Of a DNA stretch of 64,000 nt, positions 1 to 10,989 are shown piece after piece. The notes under the pieces were generated by a model, which saw nothing but the letters and a program-made list of their open reading frames with translations, searched no databases and was not told the origin of the DNA. Source of the DNA: Bagarius yarrelli. Its lineage: Eukaryota > Chordata > Actinopteri > Siluriformes > Sisoridae. The stretch is taken from positions 1,989,501 to 2,053,500 of the forward strand of contig VCAZ01000045.1 in NCBI GenBank assembly GCA_005784505.1, given 5' to 3'. Each line of letters starts with the position of its first letter. Position 1 is the stretch's first letter. Made by a program: the position numbers and the translations under genes.

Positions 1-350
1 AAAGGCAAATACATCTAATGTTCTATTCGCATGGGATTAGTATTAACCGCCGATCTCTGGTCAATTGTAACAAATAATAATGGTTGCCTGCGGTCTTAAT
101 CCAGTGCGAATCTGCTGAATGTCTGAAAATTCGTAAAGTAAAAATTTTACCACAAATGTTCCTACCGTAACCTCCTTTGATAATATTACTCCAGTGCGAT
201 TTGTCATGTCTGTGATTTGGCCAAGATTTGGCAGGGTCATATGTCATTTGTTTCCAGTATGTGAAAAACGAGGCTGTGTTGGAGTGTTTTGAGAATATTT
301 TGACAACCATACAAAAACTAACCACCATTAGAAGAACAAAAAGTGGTAAG
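1..350. other. Unique sequence, no gene seen
   Basis: No coding signature is visible. A 143-codon antisense frame spans it, but that frame runs into SINE-derived sequence at 351-389 and has no recognisable domain, so I do not call a gene. Confidence 0.6.
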
Positions 351-389
351 GGGGAAGTGGTGGCTTTGTGGTTGAGGTGTTGGACTGTT
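351..389 (+). repeat. SINE head fragment (tRNA-derived, V-SINE-like family)
   Basis: The sequence GAAGTGGTGGCTTTGTGGTT followed by GAGGTGTTGGACTG matches the tRNA-like 5' start of the SINE family seen complete at 25752-25951. Body and tail are missing, so this is a truncated copy. Confidence 0.5.
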
Positions 390-439
390 TTCAATCCATG
401 AGCACTCACTTCACTGCTTACTTTTCCCAGAATACTAAT

Positions 440-710
440 CGCACGCACCTGCACCTCATTCCCTAATTACTCAGCTCTCCCTATTTAAGTCAGTAACTCA
501 CCTTAGTTTGCTGTCTGGTCTCAACTAAGGAAGTAGGACTCCCCCCCCCCCTCCTCTGTGTTTCCAAGATTTCTTCTAGTGCTTTAAGTGTGTGCTTACA
601 GGTTTATCCGGAATTCTAAAAGACTTCTAAAACTTTCAGCCCCCTCACGCTACTGGCTAATAAAAGTTATTTCTATATTGCTTTCGGTTTACTTCTAAAA
701 TAATAATGAT
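440..710 (+). mobile_element. Possible solo LTR-like element
   Basis: A TATA-like CTATTTAAG at about 481-489 is followed by a segment resembling the start of the antisense elements at 43566-44064 and 16996-17385 (ACTCACC, then TAG..TGCTGTCTGGTCT). A poly(A) signal AATAAA lies at 659-664. This promoter, short transcribed part and poly(A) signal order is that of a long terminal repeat. No internal coding region or clear target duplication is seen. An 11-base C run (541-551) lies inside it. Confidence 0.3.
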
Positions 711-1799
711 TTAAGTCTACTTCCTGTTAGATCAAGACAAGACATGATCAGCAACACCATTTAAATAGGCTGTGACAGAATCAGTCTAAAATGTGCTAAA
801 AAAAATCCCCACATCATTTTACCCAGATTGTTCTGGACCTAAAATCTGAATCTGTGTTCTTTCGACAGAAACTATTTTTCCAGTCTTCAACTGTCTACGA
901 TTGGTGAGCCTGTGCCTACGGCAGCTTTAGTTTCTTGATGACAGATCTAGGCTCGACATGCTTTTCTGCTGCTGTAGCCCATCCACCTGAAGGTTCAACA
1001 TGTTGTGCATTCTCAGATTCTTTTTTTTTATCAACTTTTTTTCAGCTTATACCGTTCTGGACATTATTTTTATTAACAAGGTAGATCTGTCTGCAGGACT
1101 ACTCCTTGGCTCACCGAATGTTGTTTTTATTTCTTCTTGATTGCAAAATGCTAAGAAAAGTCAAGAGACCATAAGCGATCAACCGTTGTAGAAATACTCA
1201 AACCAGCTTGTCTGTTCTGGAAAGTTCAAAAAAAGTGTCTCAGTTCAAGAATGTCTATTTATAATGTAATATTAGTAGTAGTAGTAGTACCTTGTGTGCC
1301 TATGGATAACAGTTTTAGGCTTTTTCTATGAGAAGGTCTTGCCAAGAGGCAAGAAGTGACAAGTTAAAGGAGGTATTTAAAGTCATATATCATCCCAAAG
1401 CAAACTCTGTATAAGTACCTCTAGCTCCAGACAAAATTATACCTGATAGCAATTTCCTGAATAGACCTTAATCTCCATATAAGTAAAACCGCAGTCGCCA
1501 TGTCAGGAGTTATCGATGCATTTCGACGCGACAGCTCTTTGGAAATCAAGGAAATGGCTATCATCTTCATTTTTTCACTTGAAGCTCCAGTTACCAAGTC
1601 TGATCTTTTTAGTGTGAAATATCACTTTAATTGCTGCTGGAGCACCAAATTGGACATTCAGCCAGCAGTGAATAATTACTAAATAACAAAAGTCTCTGTT
1701 TGCCTCATAGGAATAATTGATTTTTTTATGGAGTTGGAAGTTTTTACGCATCAGAAGACTCGCAAGGTCCCTTACCATGGTCAGTAGGCTCAGGACTTC
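711..1799. other. Unique AT-rich sequence with short (AGT)n tract
   Basis: Nothing gene-like is recognisable. A short (AGT)n tract lies at 1273-1289. Two overlapping frames of 60 and 75 codons on opposite strands (1500-1802) have no support and are probably chance. Confidence 0.5.
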
Positions 1800-1990
1800 C
1801 ACCAGGCTGGAGAAAAAGTAATTTATTGGACCTGATTAAAATTAATGAAGTAATTAAGGAGCTGCTGGGGCCGGTTCCAGGCTTGCATGGATAAACCTGA
1901 CAATGCTAGAGTGGGAGGACAGGGACTGAGAGGAGAGCCAGGCACAGTGTCTCTAGTGTTAGTGCAAGTTCATTACTGAGCTGTATGGCT
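1800..1990. promoter_or_regulatory. Candidate conserved non-coding element with homeodomain-type sites
   Basis: A repeat-free stretch packs GATTAAA, ATTAAT (1841-1846) and TAATTA (1851-1856) within about 25 bases, next to a GC-richer segment (GGAGCTGCTGGGGCCGG). Clustered TAAT cores beside unique sequence are common in vertebrate developmental enhancers. Conservation cannot be tested here, so this is inference. Confidence 0.25.
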
Positions 1991-2790
1991 TGGATCGTTT
2001 TTTTTTTTTTGTCTTAGGCTTTCATTCTCTTAAGTGACCTAAATAAGATTTAGCATCCACTCAGGTGGTCTTTGTGACAACCGGTGTTTCAAATATTTGC
2101 GAACGTTTCTAAAGCATCAGCAGCGATGCATCATTACAACAAGCAAATCTATCGGGAACTGCCCATATTTTGTGCATTATAAACCGTTTAATAACCCCTA
2201 AAGGAGCCGAGCTGTACTGTACTGTAGCTTACAGTTACATTCAGCAATAAGTTAATAGAACCCAAAAAACTGTAACAGTGTTATAGAGTATTTCACATCT
2301 GGCACAGCAGGAAGAAACAAGAGTGTGTAAGACTTTTTACACAGACAGAAGAGTGTGTCTAAAACGCTGGTGAGGGTGAAACAGGACTCCTACTGACAGC
2401 TCCACTTATCCACGGATAAAAAGGAGAACAGTGAGTGAACAAGGCAGGAGTTCGCTAGTTTATTTTTGGACTGCCAAACCTTCAGGGGGAAAAAAAACCC
2501 CTGGTACTCTTGTTCACTTCGAACACTTTAAACACCTGCAGTTTCTTATGTTTTATTACACACTGATTAGTATTATTACAGCAGCTCGAACAACACCAAC
2601 CAAATAGGGAGCTACAGAAAGGCAAATCAAATAAAATGATATAAAAAATAGAAAATTGTATAATAGATTAATTACATATTCTTTATATCAGTTTATCATG
2701 TAATAATCTGCAAAATTCAGGTTCGCATTAATTAAAGACAAATTCAATTATTATTATTAATCGGTTATACTTATTATTTCTAGGGCAAAA
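1991..2790. other. Unique sequence, no gene seen
   Basis: This stretch has a poly(T) run near 2000, simple AT-rich sequence, and no frame longer than about 60 codons. No known repeat family was recognised. Confidence 0.5.
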
Positions 2791-2794
2791 AATA

Positions 2795-2880
2795 ACCTGT
2801 GTTAGGGGAGGTTACTTTTAAATGTAATAAATTACAATTTGATTACTTTTTGATTACTTTCATGTTTTTTTTTTGGTGGA
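2795..2880 (+). mobile_element. Possible hAT-like MITE end
   Basis: GTGTTAGGGGAGGTTACTTT followed by alternating GTAAT and ATTAC motifs resembles the terminal part of the common fish hAT-type non-autonomous element beginning GTTGGG..GTTACTTTT. No opposite end or target duplication was found nearby, so this is a fragment at best. Confidence 0.3.
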
Positions 2881-3825
2881 TTTTTTTTTCCACATAGAAG
2901 ATAAATTCGACTTAAACTACTCTATGACTGTTTATTACACAATGTAATATGTCATTAGAAACGAATGGGGCTGTTTTTTTTTTTATTTTTGTACACTCAC
3001 AATAATGTCAAAAATATATGTTTTTTCATAAAATAAACAAAGGCTAGGTTACCTACCTGCAGATTCTTGCTCAAGGTCGACATTGAAGCCTTTGATGTTG
3101 AAAGCAGCCAGCCAACAAATTTTGCACTGAACTGTTATATTTTATATTTTTAATATAAAAGTTTAAGTTCTTGAATATTATATCTAAAAGTTATGGAACT
3201 TTTTTATTGCAACAAATTTTGTTTTTGCACTAAAAACCATTTAGTGAAAGGGTTTTTTTTGGGGAAAACCAGTAAGGTAGGTTCTATGGAATTATTTGTC
3301 AATTTCCTAGGTTATTAAAGAAAATATATAACTGTAGCCCTTTTTGTAATCTTAGAGATTTTTATTATTAATTTTTACTTTTACATTAACATCTGGATTG
3401 TTTCCAATAAAATAAATTAAACCACCTACATACATTTTTTAAATATTATACAGATTTTTTGTAAATGGTGTAAAACACATTTTATTGGCAATAGAAAAGT
3501 ATTTGTAAATACTGAAAGCCTGAAACATGTAGGTAGTCTTACTTAGCAGAATATGACAAAATGTCCGTCTATCTCCATTAACCAGATCTGAAAGTAACTG
3601 AGCTTAATTTTGGAGCAGGAAATTGCATATGGTTTAAAATTCAAAGCTGATGTAAAGGTGTTATATTGAGAACTATTTATAGACATTTTATGAGTATGAA
3701 ACATTTGTTCCAGCAGTGATGTGCATTAAAAAAAAGGATTTTGACACTTAGTTGTGGCTATTAAGTCTGCAACCAGGACAGATTCTTGCTTCGTTTATTG
3801 GTGTGACTCATAATTATCGGTTTAA
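2881..3825. other. AT-rich unique sequence
   Basis: T-rich and A-rich runs dominate. No coding frame of note and no recognised repeat family is present. Confidence 0.5.
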
Positions 3826-4067
3826 AATCCATCCATTATCTATACCTGCTTATTCCTAATCAGGGTAACGGGGATATGCTGGAGTTTATCCCAGCTAACT
3901 TTGGGTAAAAGACAAAGGTACATCCTTGACAGGTCACTAGTCCATCACAGGACCAGACAAACAACCACACACACCCACACTCGCTCCAATGGGCAATTTA
4001 AAATCACTAATCAACCTAATATATGTTTTTGGTCTGTGGAAGGAACCACCATGCTGCCCTTAAATTA
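3826..4067 (-). repeat. Dispersed SINE-like repeat (GGCAGCACGGTGG family), antisense
   Basis: Reading the minus strand, a truncated head (AGGGCAGCATGGTGG) is followed by the body with the ACTAGTGACCTGTCAAGG block and a tail of the AATAAGCAGGTATAGATAA type. The same family occurs at 8757-9098, 33962-34250, 39662-39957, 45116-45438, 47817-48140 and 61928-62103. The copy is diverged. Confidence 0.7.
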
Positions 4068-4319
4068 ATACTAATTAATTAGAAATATTACGTTAAATGC
4101 TGACCTGCTTGGTAACTAATAAACAACTGTTTTTGAGAACTGTTATGGTTATGCTTTTTTTTTTTAAAGCAGTCATATTCTTAACTTCAAGTGTAACTTT
4201 ATAAAAGTGTAACTTTTTTTGCATATTTAGTATTTCTGTGCCAGTTCTATCATCTACTCACGTAGCCCTTTGAGATCCCCTCTAAGAAATGTAGCGTGTA
4301 ATGTAAATAAGAAAATGAA

Positions 4320-4660
4320 TCTTTGCTTCATTGGCTGCGGCTCCAGCTACTTCCACTTCCCTACCCGAACCCGTGGATGTGCTTCGCCTCAGCTCTTTGA
4401 CTCGAGGCAGCATACTAGGAGGTTTTTATGCTTCGACCCCTTTAGTTAAGCTATAAAGTCACCCGCCAGAAAGCCGTCGCTGTAATTCCCATCCCTCAAA
4501 CTCCCACCATGCTACACTAGCTCCAGCCCAAGGGAGTTGCTGTATTTCAGGCCAATCAGCGTTCCACAGGCAGAGAAATCCGCTCATAATTTTGCCTTCC
4601 CAGCTAGAGAACATTACTTTTTTTGCTTTGGCTTGGCACCGCAGTGAATGTTCCTGCCTT
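4320..4660. promoter_or_regulatory. Candidate promoter-like segment with two CCAAT boxes
   Basis: A locally GC-richer, repeat-free block holds an inverted CCAAT box (CATTGGCTG, 4329-4337) and a consensus NF-Y type site GGCCAATCAGCG (4550-4561). A TATA-like CTATAAAG lies between them near 4450. These are promoter-type elements in form, but no transcript or downstream reading frame is visible, so the role is inferred. Confidence 0.25.
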
Positions 4661-5180
4661 GCAGCATCGCAAAATAATCACACAGAATGATATTTTTAAC
4701 AAATCTCTAAGTGTTTATGTGGTAAAGCGATATAATACACACTGCATGGTGTTGTAATGTGTGATTTTAAAGCTCTGCGTTGGAATATGCTGTACTTTTA
4801 TAAAGCTTTTTTTGCCTCAACCGAAACGAAACAAAACCATACGTGAAATTCTTACGAGGTATCTTCAATGCTTGCCTTGTGCACATAGCATTTTTGCTAC
4901 CATTGCTACAGTGACTAACAGACTAACACCTGCACTGTAGGTCAGCTCTCACCTGTCTAGCATGATAAACATAATGAATCTTGACGTGACAAGTCACTTC
5001 GAGGTTCACTTCATACTTTGTTTTGAGTGTTAGTCATCCAACGCATTTTTGGAAGTTTCATGAAAAGTTATTTTATCTGTATATTTTTTTTAATCGACAT
5101 AGCTGTTTGACAAAACGAGTTGTGCTGTTAAAGCACGAATGACAGAAAAACACTACGTGTACCAATAAATCTTTTTTTTT
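4661..5180. other. Unique sequence, no gene seen
   Basis: No recognisable gene or repeat. The last part runs into the three-unit tandem repeat. Confidence 0.5.
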
Positions 5181-5190
5181 TGTCAGCTGT

Positions 5191-5690
5191 GACATCCCTA
5201 ATTGAAAATACACATACCATAAAGTTGTAGCCTGTAAACCTAAGCTCCGCCCACTTAATGGAATCTCGTGGTGTCATAAGTTTGTTTCCTGATCTACATA
5301 TCAGTTTATCCACCATCCTAAAATGATAATTTAGTTAAAAAAAACAGATTTGGAATAAACTGTCACGTCCCTATCTGAAAACACACACACCATAAAGCTG
5401 TAGCCTGTAAACTTAAGCTCCGCCCACTTAATGAATTCTTGTGATGTCATAAGTTTGTTTCCTGATATACCTGTCCATATCAGTTTATCCACTATCCAAA
5501 AATGACAATTTAGCTTAAAAAAGAGAAAGAACGGATTTGGGATAAACTGTCCCGTCCCTATCTGAAAACACACACACCATAAAGCTGTAGCCTGTAAACT
5601 TAAGCTCCGCCCACTTAATGAATTCTTGTGATGTCATAAATCTGGAATAAGCTTGTTTCTTGATATACATATCAGTTTATTCACCATGAA
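5191..5690. repeat. Three-unit tandem repeat, about 173-187 bp per unit
   Basis: Units begin at about 5191, 5364 and 5551. Each contains GTAGCCTGTAAAC, AAGCTCCGCCCACTTAATG, then TTGTTTC.TGATATAC and ATCAGTTTAT. Units 2 and 3 are closest to each other; unit 1 is more diverged and unit 3 has a different right end. Two antisense frames of 62 and 80 codons arise only because the unit repeats, and I do not call them genes. The CTCCGCCCACTTAATG core is repeated three times. Confidence 0.85.
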
Positions 5691-5934
5691 TAGTATCAGG
5701 TCCATCATTTCCTTTATGATCTTTATCAACAAACTCAACATGGAACAACATTTTATTTAACTGTATTTAAAAAAAAAAAATTTTAAGTTGATTTGCATTT
5801 TTGAAATGGTATAAATGAATTTCTTTTTCAACACTAAATCGTAAATTAATTTTTGACAAAACTACTTTGTAAGGGTTTTTTCTCTCAAGAGCACCAGGTC
5901 ACATCACATCACCATTTTAAAGCTATGATTTTAG

Positions 5935-6050
5935 TTTTATTAGTCAGGGGTATCGCTAAAGAGAGGGGGAGGGGATGAGGATAGGGGTTGATTAGGGCCC
6001 GTGCAGTTTTGGGGCCCCCAGAGATCTGTTTTATCAGTAGTAACACTGCA
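5935..6050. repeat. Fragment of G-rich dispersed repeat (TTGGGGCCCC family)
   Basis: GTTTTGGGGCCCCCAGAGAT followed by CTGTTTTATCAGTAGTAACA is shared in form with segments at 23035-23370, 39965-40190 and 41530-41860. Family identity is not recognised. It is probably part of a DNA transposon or another fish repeat. Confidence 0.4.
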
Positions 6051-6588
6051 TGTATGCGGCCATGTAACAGATATTTACGTACTGTATATATAGTTACATA
6101 GATTAAAGCCAGATATATTTTTTTATTAATACATGTCTTCTTTTTAAATAACTTCCAAGACACAAACACACACTCACACACACAATTAATTTTGATGTTT
6201 AAATTGTTTAAAAGTAAAAAAAAAAAAAAAAGATGCTGTTCATCTGTTATTTCTTGCCTACAATTATTTTTACTAACATTTTGGAGTTAAAGCATAAATT
6301 GCACATTGTATAAAGTTTATTGATTGTAAAAAGACTGTTTAAAAATACTATAAAAGTATCAGCAAGAAAGACTGAGGAAACGTTTCCTTATTTTTTTGCG
6401 TTTATTTTAGTACTAAAGTGATTAAGTTAGTTTATGTTACTTCCAGCTCATCTCCTTATAGATGATCATTGATTTTATGATATTTTCATTGACTGGTGAC
6501 ATATTTACCATCATTACTACTTCATTCTAGCCATGAACATACTGACTTAAACTGAATCGATGGCAGAAATACACTAATCCAGGCACTT
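6051..6588. other. AT-rich unique sequence with poly(A) tract
   Basis: An A-run lies near 6217-6231 and a CA-rich patch near 6164-6184. Nothing gene-like is present. Confidence 0.5.
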
Positions 6589-6670
6589 AAGTTCATACCT
6601 AGGGACAGGTTAGCACTCCTGGAATGTTGTGAAAGATGGGAAGCAACCTGAGAATCCAGAAGAAATAAAA
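6589..6670 (-). repeat. Short dispersed repeat fragment shared with 8450-8530
   Basis: GTTCATACC.AGGGACA.GTTAGCAC, GGAATGTTGTG and GAGAATCC.GAAGAAAT appear here and again at 8450-8530. The block resembles a diverged antisense piece of the dispersed repeat that contains GGACTGTGGGAGGAAACC. Confidence 0.5.
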
Positions 6671-8160
6671 TGTATGTAAATATGAGGTCAATAAGCACGG
6701 GACTATTTTTAGCTGTGTGTGATAGGACACTGAAACTCATGACCTTCTTGCAGTCATGGACAGCATATAATTTGCTGAGTTAAAATTAAGTCTGGACATC
6801 AACAATTAGAGCTTGAATAAGTTCTTGTCATCCAAGACTACACTTCCTTCAACAGAGACACTTTTCCCCCCTTTAAACCAACAGATTGTGAGCCAGGCAA
6901 ATAAGGTGACTCGTTTGACGCAATGGAAAAAAGGGCGTTCTTGAGTACATGTGAGGAGAAAGAGAGAGGGAGAGTGAGAGTGAGAGGCATCCTGCTGTGC
7001 ATATTAATTGAAATCCACCAGGACCTCCACCTGTGCCAGAGGAGAATAGCATCCTTTTCATGCAGGACTCACATATGGCCGACTCTATGGATTAGATAAC
7101 ATTCTCGCAGCGAAGATTAAAAAAAGAAAAACAACCAGTTCTTTCCAGCGGGCTTGTGAATGACTTATTTATTATTATATTACAAGAAAAATAAATAACA
7201 GTTGCAGTTTTTGTCTATAGACTGAGCAGATGCTAGTGTAAAGTTCTCATATGTTCATAGAATTTTGGGTTATCCCCTGATCCCCCATGTGTCAAACCGG
7301 AATTAGGGTGGCCACCAACAGGGATTTGAAAAGAAACAAACAAGCCTAAGTCTTTTCAAACTCTACTGTTTACTACTTAACCACCACAGGCACGTAATCT
7401 GTGGTCAGACAGTGATATCTCACGCCAGGAGACATAATCAAATAAGCCAGTGAAACAGAGCTGCAGCTGTTTTATCTCCCTGCTGTTCTTGTTGGTTCTC
7501 CTTCAGACTCTCCAAACCTGGCTTTGGGATTTTCCCTTTGCTTTTGGCATCTTAGCATTTAGCTGAAAGTGTGTAAGATGAGATTTTGCCAGTCAAACAC
7601 CAAAACCCCCCCACCCGTATTCAGACATCGACTGCATTCGTTTTCTGTGATTCTGTGATCAGCTTCTCTTGTGGGACTACCAGCATCTCGAAAATGGAAG
7701 CCGCAGAATCTTTGGCTCATGATAAACAGTCTCTCTATTATGGAAGCTATTTTTTTCTGTCTTTATACAGGATTTTAATTTGGCAGCGGTCTTGAGTGTT
7801 TGTCGCTCTACTGGCTGGCTTGGATTTTGGAAATGGAGGCTTGGGCACACTCCAAACATCTTGAGAGGTTTGGACTCGGTGGCGTTGCGTTTTGCCCTTG
7901 TGCGCACTAATAAGAGCAGCCAGATTGAACTTTAAGTGAAATGAAGGACAATCAGGTGCTCTCCATGTGGCTGATTTTTTTTTTTTTAAAGAATGATTTA
8001 AAGATTGTCAGATGTGAGCGAGAAAAGGAAAATAACATGTAACCTTTAAATAGATGAGGTTTGCATATATCAGGTTGGAAAGGTTGTTTTAGCCAATAAG
8101 CTTGTACTGAAATTTGTTTATTATATTTGGACAACATTTATATGTGTATTTTAAACAGCT
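6671..8160. other. Unique sequence with short GA-rich tract, no gene seen
   Basis: A GA-rich simple tract lies at about 6952-6988. Short frames at 7586-7907 on both strands have no recognisable domain. No repeat family was recognised elsewhere. Confidence 0.5.
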
Positions 8161-8164
8161 TTTT

Positions 8165-8470
8165 CAGATTTAGTCTCACAGCTACTCCTATAATAACCTC
8201 CACACTTTTAGAACTAGGTTGTGAATCATGGCTGTGAGGATTTTATTATTTAACCAAAAATACTATCAGTGTGTTTAGACACTAATGTTGGATGATGACG
8301 TTAAACTGTTCCAATTCATACCAAAGGTGTTTAGTGGGCTTGAGCTCTTTCACTACAAACAAGTCTGTGTCATCATGTCTTCATGGACCTTGGGGGCTTT
8401 GTGCACAGAAGCACTGTCATGCCGGAATAGTGTTTGGGTCGATTAGTTCCAGTTCATACCCTAGGGACAT
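8165..8470 (-). mobile_element. Fossil Tc1-like transposase fragment, antisense
   Basis: The plus strand reads as the antisense of a Tc1-like transposase 3' half. AAGGTGTTTAGTGGGCTTGA, CATGTCTTCATGGACCTTGG and TTTGTGCACAGAAGCACTG correspond, on the minus strand, to the conserved block around the second catalytic aspartate (HD.AP.HK-type residues) and the stretch before the DLNPIE-type motif. The reading frame is broken by indels, so no functional protein can be made. The same family occurs in sense at 61530-61870. Confidence 0.65.
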
Positions 8471-8544
8471 GTTAGCACTTTCTGGAATGTTGTGGAATGT
8501 GGAAAGAAACCCGAGAATCCTGAAGAAATCATATTTATGTGTAT

Positions 8545-8710
8545 ACAAGTCTCACAGTTACTACTATGATAACCTCCACCCTTTTAGAATTAGGTTGTGA
8601 ATTGTGACTGTGGGGATTTTCTTATTTAGCCAAAAATACTGTCATTTCGTTCAGAAACGAATGTAGGATGAAGACGTCTGGAGTGCCATTAGTGTTCCAA
8701 TGCATACTTC
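8545..8710 (-). mobile_element. Second, partial copy of the same Tc1-like fragment
   Basis: AGTCTCACAG at 8548 repeats AGTCTCACAG at 8172 about 376 bases away. The blocks GATAACCTCCACCCTTTTAG, AATTAGGTTGTGAATTGTGA and CCAAAAATACTGTCATTTCG parallel 8185-8310. The copy stops where the first continues into the transposase-like region. It looks like a local tandem duplication of the transposon 3' end rather than an independent insertion. Confidence 0.6.
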
Positions 8711-8756
8711 CAATTTCAAAGTGTACTTTGATATATTTTGTATATATAATATATAT

Positions 8757-9098
8757 AAAGGAGGCAGAACAGTGGCTTAGTGATTAGCACCACTAAGGGC
8801 AGGGGTCTTTCTGTTTGGAGTTTACATGTTCCCCTTGTGCTTGCGTGGGTTTACTCCAGGTACTCCAGTTTCCTCCTACAGTCTAAAAACATGTATGTTG
8901 GGTTAAGTGGTGATTGAAAATTGCCTATAGGAGTAAGGGTGAGTGTGTGTCACCCTGTGATGGACTGTTGACCTGTCTAGGGTGTACCCCTCCCGCTTTT
9001 CACCCTTTTAGAGATGGCTGGGACAGATTCCAGCTGATCCCCGTGACCCTAAATTAGGTAATAATTGGGTGTAGAAGATGAATAAATGAATGAATGAA
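8757..9098 (+). repeat. Dispersed SINE-like repeat with tRNA-like head, near full length
   Basis: The head GCAGAACAGTGGCTTAGTGA with TTAGCACC resembles an A box. The body has GTGCTTGCGTGGGTTTACTC, GTTTCCTCCTACAGTCTAAA, TGATGGACTG and GGTGTACCCCTCCCGC. The tail CCCTAAATTAGGTAATAATT leads into AGAAGATGAATAAATGAATGAATGAAT. The B-box portion is deleted here but present at 39662-39957 and 47817-48140. This structure suggests a Pol III-derived non-autonomous element, though I cannot name the family. Confidence 0.75.
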
Positions 9099-9229
9099 TA
9101 TATATGTACAGTATAACCTGTGTATGGTTTTAATCTGCTCATCATGCTAAATCCATACAAGTATGCAAGTTCCAAACAGAAGAACCTGTTTTACAATGCA
9201 CAGATAATTTTTTCTCCACAGGAAAAATA

Positions 9230-9620
9230 ATCTTCCCCAGAATATTTTTCACCAAGGCATTTCTGAGCTGTTAAGTTCATTTGTCCGTAAAAAAAAGGTA
9301 GAAGAGATTATGAGGACTATCAACGGGGTTGCAGAGCTCGTTAGCTTCACAGTGCATTTCCATTTTTACAAGGCTTCAAAACATCATCGGCGACGTGACA
9401 GATCTATTTCTCGTTATCGCCTTGGCCCGTGTAGATAGCGAAGAATAAGTGGCAAGGTGGCAATAGGTATGATTAAACGAATAATTGTGTGAGGCTGGCT
9501 CGTCGGCATGATTCTCCATCTGCGAAAGCAATGCCAGTCTGATATTTTAGTCATGACTGACAGGCTGTTTATTAAAGACAGTGAGGGGTGTGCATATTGC
9601 AGCTATGGTAAGAAATCACA
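9230..9620. promoter_or_regulatory. Candidate conserved non-coding element
   Basis: Repeat-free and balanced in composition, with sites such as TGATTAAACGAATAATTG, GACTGACAGGCTGTTTATTA and GGCGACGTGACAG. There is no sustained reading frame. This texture is typical of vertebrate developmental enhancers, but only alignment to other fish could show conservation. Confidence 0.25.
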
Positions 9621-9960
9621 GTTTTTTATTTGTGGATAGCACAGACATACTGGTAAAAATTGGGCAAGATTGTGTGCAGGATTAAGGTGACCTTAGAATA
9701 AATTTTATTTAGTAAGTTTAACACAGACAAATAAAGAACAAAAACAATATAACCAGATGGCAAAGTCAGTAATTTGTTGTACCAAGAAAATCCCATGGTT
9801 TCTGGTTAAAATATAAAAAGCCATGAAACAGGATATAGAGGAAAAATATAACAGTGGCGGTGTGAAACGCTTTATCACCTCGTCTTCTGACAAAACCAGA
9901 TTACAAACTATTTTATTTCTTTTTCACCACAGCAATTTGCTAATACTTTATTATTTTATT
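9621..9960. other. Unique sequence, no gene seen
   Basis: AT-rich, with an unsupported 62-codon antisense frame (9705-9893). Confidence 0.5.
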
Positions 9961-10087
9961 TTACATTTGGCAGCATTTGGCAATCCAGGGTGACTTATCA
10001 TTTATACAACTGAGAAATGGGGGTTAGGGGCCTTGCTCAGGGGGCCAGCAGTGGTGGTACTGTGAATCGAACCCCATTGGCTCATTG
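9961..10087 (-). mobile_element. V-SINE-like tRNA SINE, antisense, head missing
   Basis: Tail antisense TTACATTTGGCAGCATTTGG, core GGTTAGGGGCCTTGCTCAGG, and the B-box side GAATCGAACCCC are present. The element stops abruptly at a GATA microsatellite. Confidence 0.8.
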
Positions 10088-10133
<46 letters not shown>

Positions 10134-10156
10134 TAGATAAATAGATAGATAGAGAT
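10088..10156. repeat. (GATA)n microsatellite
   Basis: About 17 TAGA units, with interruptions near 10132 and 10150. It directly abuts the truncated SINE, so the array may have grown from or beside the insertion. Confidence 0.95.
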
Positions 10157-10639
10157 AAATACATGCATTCCTCTTGTAAAAATAAGCTGTAATAGTCTAC
10201 AGAGGTAGCAGCTTTGTGGTTTGGCCTGTATGACACAGAGTGTGTTTGCCACTGTCCATGATCCTCCTAATTTTTTCCACCATCCGCCTTTCCAGCTCAA
10301 CCACCAGGGTGCCTAATTTACAGCCCAGAACAGAGCCAGCTAATTAATTACAAAGCTAATTAGAAGCATTTATATACTAACACACTCGCTGTCTCCTTTC
10401 ATATCAAGCGTTGCATCATGCTAGCTGTAGAGCTAAAACCAATAAGCAGCACTAGTAATACAATTCCATTTTTTTTTTTTTGTTTTGTTCGTTAGTTTGT
10501 TCCGCATGTAGTTTTAGGAACAGAAATGTTAAAATTGTGTTTTAAAGATGCTTAGAACGTCTTTATTTATTTGTTTTTTTTAAAACGCACAAGCAAGGTA
10601 ATAAGCATGTTTCGTGCCCTCTGTGTATTTTCTGTGTAT
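10157..10639. other. Unique sequence with poly(T)
   Basis: A poly(T) run lies near 10469-10481, and a TAATTAATTA block near 10341-10350. No gene is seen. Confidence 0.5.
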
Positions 10640-10860
10640 TCAGTTTTCTTATATAGCACTGAGACATTGGACAATAGACATTGTCTTAAAGCAGCTTTAC
10701 AGAACAAACGTAACAATACAGAGGTCCACGATTACCATTAGAAAAAAAACAAAAAAAACTGGGGCAAATGTGGCAAGGGAAATCTCCCTTAGATGGCTTA
10801 AGAAAGAAACCTTGAGAGGAACCAGACTCAAGAAAGGGATCCCATCCCCATTGGGGTGAC
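10640..10860 (-). repeat. Dispersed repeat with AAAGCAGCTTTACAG tail, antisense
   Basis: CTTAAAGCAGCTTTACAGAA and GAAACCTTGAGAGGAACCAG are the antisense of blocks also found in sense at 48158-48400 and 52148-52375. Widespread in fish genomes; the family name is not recognised. An 81-codon frame at 10614-10859 lies wholly over this repeat and is not a gene. Confidence 0.75.
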
Positions 10861-10989
10861 TCTTTACCTGAGAGTGTGCTTTATAAATTATTTTATTTTA
10901 AACAGCGGGTATTGCGATGTTTTGCGCAGTGTCCTTTCTATAATCGTATACAGTCAGTGGGAGTTAGATGATGGAGGTACATCCTGCTG

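Noticed and set aside
23..454. 143-codon antisense frame
   Set aside because: It includes a SINE head at 351-389 and lacks any domain or exon signal.
5128..5573. Two related antisense frames of 62 and 80 codons that look like a repeated small protein
   Set aside because: They derive from the tandem repeat units. The similarity reflects DNA duplication, and there is no start context or conserved protein feature.
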